Origin: Anadara kagoshimensis
Lineage: Eukaryota; Mollusca; Bivalvia; Arcoida; Arcidae
Direction of reading: 5' to 3'
DNA length: 64,000 nt
NCBI GenBank assembly: GCA_021292105.1
Contig: CM037869.1
Coordinates: 38,200,655-38,264,654 of the forward strand
Shown here piece by piece: positions 58,263 to 64,000 of the stretch. The position numbers were made by a program, and so were the translations under genes. Position 1 is the stretch's first letter. Each line of letters starts with the position of its first letter. A model generated the notes under the pieces. The model did no database searches, was not told the DNA's origin, and saw only the letters and a program-made list of their open reading frames with translations.

Positions 58263-58735
58263 CCAAATTTCCATCTTCCTTTCACTCAATTTTGATTAAA
58301 CACGTGGTGGGTTTAGCTAGCTTAAAAGTTTTAAGCCGCCATCGCAGTATTCTTAGTTTTACGTCTCTGTGCCCAGTGTTGCTCTAGATATATTTGACAT
58401 ACCAAATTTCCATCTTCCTTTCACTAAATTTTGATCAAACACGTGGTGGGTTTAGCTAGCTTAAAAGTTTTAAGCCGCCATCGCAGTATTATTAGTTTTA
58501 CGTCTCTGTGCCCAGTGTTGCTCTAGATATATTTGACATACCAAATTTCCATCTTCCTTTCACTAAATTTTGATCAAACACGTGGTGGGTTTAGCTAGCT
58601 GAAAAGGAGGCACTTACCCTTCCGGAGCACCTGGCTTAACTTCTCCGATGGAAGTTCACGTGTAACTTAATTTGCCAGTTTAAACATGTTTAATTTGCTT
58701 TGGGATTGAGATTTTGACATAAATTGGTATCTAAA
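58263..58735 (-). repeat. Family A (minus) with near-identical 139-bp tandem duplication
   Basis: Blocks starting 'ccaaatttccatcttccttt' lie at 58263, 58402 and 58541 with very few differences. The last runs into a minus-strand family A core ('ggcacttacccttccggagc', 'gatggaagttcacgtgtaac'). The repeated unit equals the extended family A flank, so the flank was duplicated in place recently. Confidence 0.87.
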
Positions 58736-58959
58736 CTTTTTAATCTAACAAAAAGGTTGTTTTTGCAATAACGTTAATATAATCGCAATCAGTACATATA
58801 ACTTATATAATTATGAATTCTGAATTCTAATGGGTAGGTTGGTTGGTTGAATGTTGCTTAACATCACATCGGCAATTTTTGAGCTATTTGCGACGAGAAC
58901 TATTTTATTAATTTATCTCTATGGATAAATTTATTTATCTTTATAAATTATCTCTATGA

Positions 58960-59243
58960 GCAAATTCGTGTATGCACGTGAAGTGCGAGTGTGTTGTATG
59001 GTATGCATTGTACTAGCGTGCACTCAGTGCGACTTTTACGTGCTAGCTCACAAAATCAATACGCAGCAGACAAGTGTACCACTCCCCAAGTCTATTATAA
59101 TGATACCAGGTGAACCAGCAAAGGTCAACGGCAAGGGAAATTCACTTTCCCACATGTGGTCTGAGCGGGACTCGACTTCACAGCGTTGAGAGACCCTGGA
59201 TGGATGAAGACTGACGTCTTATCAATTAGGCCACCGCGGCCTC
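58960..59243 (-). mobile_element. tRNA-headed SINE, minus strand, different head
   Basis: On the minus strand 'ggtggcctaattgataagac' resembles a tRNA A box and 'gaagtcgagtcccgctc' a B box. About 190 bp of unfamiliar body follows, so the family differs from the SINEs at 1175 and 27012. Confidence 0.6.
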
Positions 59244-60020
59244 TGAATTCTAATGGAGCGTACTTATGAACTCAACACACTTATAAAACTCCAAATCTCA
59301 TAATGCACCTAAAACGCATTAGAAAATAATTACAATTTATACGTTCTTGTAATAGTATTTTAATTTTACTTCAAGACAGTATATCACATGTTTCAGAAAG
59401 CATGTCTCCACTTTGTATGCAATAAAATTCATCACGATTTCCTGAAATGAAAATTAATCTGATGTTTACAATCCAGTCTAAAATGACTTAATGGTGAACA
59501 AAATTGCTTAAAGTTGAAATTATCTTTATTAATAATTTATAAATATATATCGACAAAATTTATTTATTTTTATGTTTAAAATCCATATTATTCTCAATGA
59601 AGTGTTAAATTATATAATTATCAGATGTGGATGCCGATGGAGTGCACTTTTTGAACTTACGTCATTAATGGAATCAAATTCTCATAATGCATCTTCACAC
59701 ATTAGAAAATTGCTACAAATCTGACTATGTAATAACATCTTAAATTATAAGTCAAGACAGTATATTGGATATTCAGAAAACGTGTCTCCGTTTACAGTGC
59801 CAATAAATGTATTTAAAATATAAAATTAATTTTAATTCTAAAAAAATGATCAATTTTTGTTTAAATCCTCCATTAATCTCAATCAATTTATAAATTATTT
59901 AACAATTAGCTCTGGATCATAATGGAGTGCACTGTTTGACTTTAAGACACTAATGGAATTTAAACCTCAAAATGCATTTTCAACACATTGCAAATATATC
60001 TACAATTTATTTTTACCATT
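59244..60020. repeat. Family C repeat units, three degenerate copies
   Basis: Units near 59246, 59627 and 59910 each contain an 'aatggagtgcact' block, an 'actaatggaa' block, 'ctcataatgca' and 'acattagaaaa'. The first two also share 'caagacagtatat' and a '...gtgtctcc' end. The same units occur at 56560-57100, on the other side of the RT remnant. Confidence 0.65.
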
Positions 60021-60244
60021 TAAAGTTTACTAATGTTATATTTTCCATCAAAATAATTGCATAATATAAATTTCCCTTTCAGGCAACTCATATTCTATAT
60101 TCAAATTTCATGTATCCTTAAGTCATTTAATACTCAAATTCACGATTTCTAAAATAATATGTGTTTTGAATAGTTTTGGCATTATCTTAGCATTGAAATT
60201 TATTTGACAAGAATACCAACCAGAAATTCAACATTATACCATGC

Positions 60245-60545
60245 AAGCCTATGCTTATCAGGACCCTCAAATAGTTTATGGCAGTCATCACAGTATTGTT
60301 GATGTCTTTGTGTCCAGCATTGTCCTGGGTATACTTGATGTCCCTTATGGCTTAATTTTAATTACACACAGATGAAAGAGGCGGATGAAGTTAGCTAAAC
60401 AGTGGTTACTTACCTTTCCACAGCACCTGGCCTCACTTCCCTGGTAGAAGTTCATGTGTTTAACCTAACATATCAGTTAATAAGTTTTAACTTTGTTTCT
60501 GGATTGTGATTCGGACATGAAAAAGTATGTTTCTTTTTTAAGCAA
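60245..60545 (-). repeat. Dispersed repeat family A, extended form, minus strand
   Basis: The most complete long copy. From the right, the core reads 'ggattgtgattcggacatga' and 'ccctggtagaagttcatgtg'. It is followed leftward by 'attacacacagatgaaagag', 'tcctgggtatacttgatgtc' and 'gcaagcctatgcttatcagg'. Confidence 0.82.
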
Positions 60546-60765
60546 TACATATCTGACAGCTGATAAGATTGCTTACGTGGTTTTGAATAAAGGTACGCAA
60601 CTTTTCATTTTTCTAAGTCTAAGGTAGCTGCTGGCTCCTGGCTGTACTGAAAATCCGATCGATCTCAAATTAGGGTATATACAAGTAGATCACATGCTTA
60701 TATCTTACAAGTTTTAGCCATCCTTGCAGTGGTCAATAGGAAGATACATGCATAAATAGTGCTCA

Positions 60766-60855
60766 AATTAGGAAAAATTGGTTTCTAAAATTTTGGTCCA
60801 AGTCCTACTGAGAAATTGTATTCTGAAACGGCCGTCTAGTACTGTAAAATGAAAA
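60766..60855 (+). repeat. Family B, right two-thirds
   Basis: 'aaaaattggtttctaaaatt' through 'cggccgtctagtactgtaaa'. Confidence 0.78.
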
Positions 60856-61119
60856 CTGGTTTAATATGTAATGTAATCGGTTATCATCAGCCCTATTGGA
60901 AATCGTTTACAAGGTGTGACATACGCAGTTAAGTCATAAATTTTTCGTATCTGTCAAGTGTCACCAAAATCCCTTTTGTTCTTTATTTTTCAAAGATAGT
61001 TAACAGCGGCCACATTTTAAATCGAATTGTGCTCAAAGTGTGTCAGGTGTAACTACGTCATATGTCTATCTTGTCTTCAAATTTTATTAAATCTGTATTC
61101 CTCTATATGTCCAATAATA

Positions 61120-61345
61120 AAAAATACATAATAATCCTTGTCCGAATCACAATCCAGAAGCAAAGTAAAAACTTTGTAACTAACAAGTAAGGTTAGACAC
61201 GTGCAATTTCACCAGAAAGTGAAGCCGGGTGCTCCGGAAGGGTAGCCTGTTTAGCTAGCTACACCCGTCACTTGTGTAATCAACATTGTGTGAAAGGAAC
61301 ATGGAACTATGGGACGTAAAATATATCCAGGGCAATGTTTGCAAT
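61120..61345 (+). repeat. Dispersed repeat family A copy with 3' flank
   Basis: Core 'gaatcacaatccagaagcaa' to 'gtttagctagctacacccgt', then 'cacttgtgtaatcaacattg' and 'gaacatggaactatgggacg'. Confidence 0.83.
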
Positions 61346-62122
61346 ATCCGTGAGTCAACAATTACAATAGCACAGAAAAATACACCAAGTTTTCCACTTC
61401 CCACCGACAATTTGCACAGCTAAAGTTGATGTATTGTACGCAATATCCCCTTTAAGTTTCTTTCTATTGTTCTCAAAGGGGGATTAGAACCAAGATACGT
61501 ATTTGGGTATCATTTTGATCACTCCTTTACTTTAAACACGGTCTATTATAGATCATAATTTGATAACTTCATTCATTCTCTATTGTCAAAAACTTTTAAA
61601 TACCAAAATCTGAATATGCGATTGAAATTAATCCTTGCAGCCTCTAGCCACATTTTTTAAAATGCAAAACACTACCACCATTTCTAGGCGTATCTTTAAA
61701 ATACCAAAAAACAACCACAATCTGAAGTATCTTTTCAAAATAATCATCACATCCTCCAGGCGTATCGGAAACTTTTGATGTTATGGTTTTGATGTTATTC
61801 CCAGATAAAATACACAATGTAGTAACAGGTTCATAATTAATACACTTCAAGGAGATATATAATTAAGGCATATGTTGTTTAAAATTACGGGTTACAAAAA
61901 TACGAAGTAACGTTTGAAATGGATCCTTACAGCATTTAACATATGAGGGTTTTTCATAAATTGTCGTGGTATTACCCCTAGATAAAATACACGAACGCAA
62001 AAGAAAAATATCAGTAAGGCATTGTTATATAAATACGAATTTTACATGGTTATATAATACCAAACAATTTATACATCAATAAATTTCAAATTTGGCGGGA
62101 GGTTATGAACATCAAACAAATA

Positions 62123-62465
62123 ACTGCAGAAGTTCAGTTGGTAGGGTGGTCGCTTTGAAAGTGAGAGGTTTTTTAGCTCGATCCCCGACGGGGTCTGACC
62201 CAAGACTTGAAAGTGGGTAGTAAGTGTTCTTACGCTAAGCACTCGTCATTACGAAATGAAAGCCACGGTTATTTCAGATGGTAACTTTAAATAAACGAAG
62301 TCCCTTGGCACATTTGGCGTAGCACGATAAAGGACCCTGCCGTATAATGCCATCAGCGCAACGCAAAGGCAAAATTTCTGCACCTTCGCCTATAGCTGGC
62401 GACGTCTCGATATGAGTGTGAAATATTCTAAACTAAAATTTTAAACACCATTACTTAACTCAACT
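62123..62465 (+). mobile_element. tRNA-headed SINE with conserved central domain, plus strand
   Basis: Head 'gttcagttggtagggtggtc' (A box) and 'agctcgatccccgacgg' (B box). The body is unusually GC-rich for the window: 'agcacgataaaggaccctgc', 'tgccatcagcgcaacgcaaa', 'cctatagctggcgacgtctc' and tail 'gatatgagtgtgaaatattc'. The central block reads like one of the conserved SINE central domains described in molluscs and other invertebrates, but I cannot name it with certainty. Confidence 0.8.
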
Positions 62466-64000
62466 TATATTAACCATTATTTGAGGTTTTGCTTAAATGC
62501 CATATTCTAGGGAAAAGAAGCAAAGAAGCATTGGATCATCGGAATGTTATCTTATTAGATCTCTGTATACCGTTATCGGGTGGTCAAATCGCCGTTTAAG
62601 TTAAGATATGACTCTAATAAATACACGACATGAAATATATAGAGGACCTTTTATAAATGTTCATGTTATTTTGAATTTATTCAAACGCGTCATGTGCTAA
62701 TTTTGATTTTTTTTATTAAAATAGTGCATTCAAAATATAATCAACTATTTTTGTAGGACAGAATCCCGAGGACTTGCAATCAGATTTGAAAATATTTTTT
62801 TGTTAATTTACTTGACTTTAAATAGAATGTTAAATATTAATATTAAATAAACAAATAAATGAAAAAAAAAACATAATGCATTCAAAATGACCATTTAAAA
62901 AACGAGGCGAAAGAATTTATATCCAGTTGCCATTGTTCAAGTTGTACACGTATTCATGAAACTAGTATCATAAACTCAATATCAAATGAGCATAAACAAA
63001 TTTATTTATATGTAATCCGATTTCACTTTTGTTGCAAAAAATTGTACCTGACTATAAGCGAAAAAACATAAAATTTGGCAATAAACATAAGCCACGCCAT
63101 TAAAGAGATACATTTCACAATACACGCATTGAGTTACACCAGCAATCAAAACACGAACATGACTGTCAATTTCCAAATCACATACCCAAAAAGCAAAGGA
63201 AAGGAAATACTTGCAAACCAAGCTAACACGTGAACTTCAACAATAAAAAGAGGGCATGTGTTATAGAAGGGTAAGTACCTCCTGGCTAGCATGTGAAACC
63301 ACGGAAATCCAATTAACTTCACAATGTGAAAATGGATACCTTTCGGGTTAAATAAATCTTTGTAACTTTTTTGCAAAAAAAACATTATAAAATAAATCAA
63401 TTAATAAATATATATATATTTTTTTAAAAATCACCATAACCAAAACTTTTTTTTTAAAATTTCAATTCAGATCATTAGTTCTGTTCTTTAAGGTTTTGTT
63501 TATGGATCATTCGTTTCTGAACAAGGATTCTGTGTATACTAATTCTAACAGACAAACCATCCACTATGAATAATTACGTAACTCTGCCACCCAGCAGTCT
63601 GTAATAATGTAAAATGTGATCAATGTAAGTTATATCAGAAGGTCTCTATATAGGCGTCCTATCAGTTATTTATTTTGACCAATAACCGGAAAGATTAACG
63701 CCTCAGTTGTAAAGCAAATGTGAGAGAACAATTAAATGTTTCATTATAACTATCTCAAATTACTTGTAGTTAAGGATAGAATAACTTTGAAATTAGCACA
63801 ACAGACCAATTTAGTAAATACTTGTAGAATTCGCCATGCATGGATCTTTGAAAAAAACTTGTGCATATCAGAAGTTTAATGTTAAATCTAAAGCGAGGAA
63901 TACTTCACAGAAAAACACAAGACTTGTGATGATATGTAAGATAAATATACACATGGGGTTGTAGCCGTTAGCTAGTTAAGAGCCGATTGTCCTTTCAGAG
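62466..64000. other. Intergenic, no gene recognised, one degraded family A piece
   Basis: AT-rich without recognised coding homology. At 63195-63300 a degraded family A fragment ('cacgtgaacttcaacaataa', 'agaagggtaagtacctcctg') is present. Open minus-strand frames at 63006-63400 overlap that repeat and are not considered genes. Confidence 0.6.

Noticed and set aside
58007-58285. 92-codon minus-strand frame
   Set aside because: Antisense to the plus-strand Penelope-like RT remnant.
1-64000. rRNA genes, bacterial operons or a microRNA hairpin
   Set aside because: No rRNA-like blocks or Shine-Dalgarno-spaced genes were seen, and no hairpin matched a miRNA I recognise; the large inverted repeats present are transposon structures.

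Overview
The window is strongly AT-rich eukaryotic DNA. It holds the 3' two-thirds of one intron-rich gene, followed by a gene-poor tail dense in transposons. The gene is recognised as muscleblind (mbl/MBNL), an alternative-splicing regulator with CCCH zinc fingers. The genome looks like that of a lophotrochozoan invertebrate, most likely a bivalve mollusc. That is an inference from several things together: the muscleblind type, many tRNA-headed SINEs sharing a tail around 'gatataagtgaaatatt', frequent 'agggagataa' motifs, abundant short MITE-like elements, and a DIRS-like tyrosine-recombinase retrotransposon.

Layout: positions 1994-32788 (+) hold eight coding exons whose splice phases agree all the way to a stop codon. 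In order they encode an Ala-rich linker exon, a linker exon ending in the ADRLE junction, a two-finger CCCH exon, a short basic exon (KKRPRD), a Gln-rich exon, an Ala-rich exon, and two final exons that together encode another CCCH pair. The first muscleblind finger pair (ZnF1/2) is not here and should lie upstream of position 1. Introns carry tandem arrays (92-bp, 37-bp, 50-bp and SINE-derived units), SINEs, MITEs and a hAT-like deletion derivative. From 32789 to about 45 kb I see no recognisable gene; the first several hundred bases should be 3' UTR, which may run much further.

From about 45 kb to the end, dispersed repeats dominate. I call them family A (about 150-320 bp), family B (about 150 bp), family C (unit with 'ctaatggaa') and family D (about 205-bp MITE with CAGTACAGACCTG ends). 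The region also has pogo-like TA-flanked MITEs, one of them nested inside a family D copy, a broken DIRS-like retrotransposon (RT, RNase H, tyrosine recombinase; 52.9-55.5 kb) followed by a perfect 82-bp inverted repeat, and a Penelope-like RT remnant near 57.9 kb.

The most interesting observations are (1) the extra C-terminal CCCH pair on muscleblind, and (2) a dense cluster of YGCY motifs, the known MBNL binding motif, just upstream of the basic 69-nt exon. The second suggests that the autoregulated splicing known in vertebrate MBNL1 also exists here.
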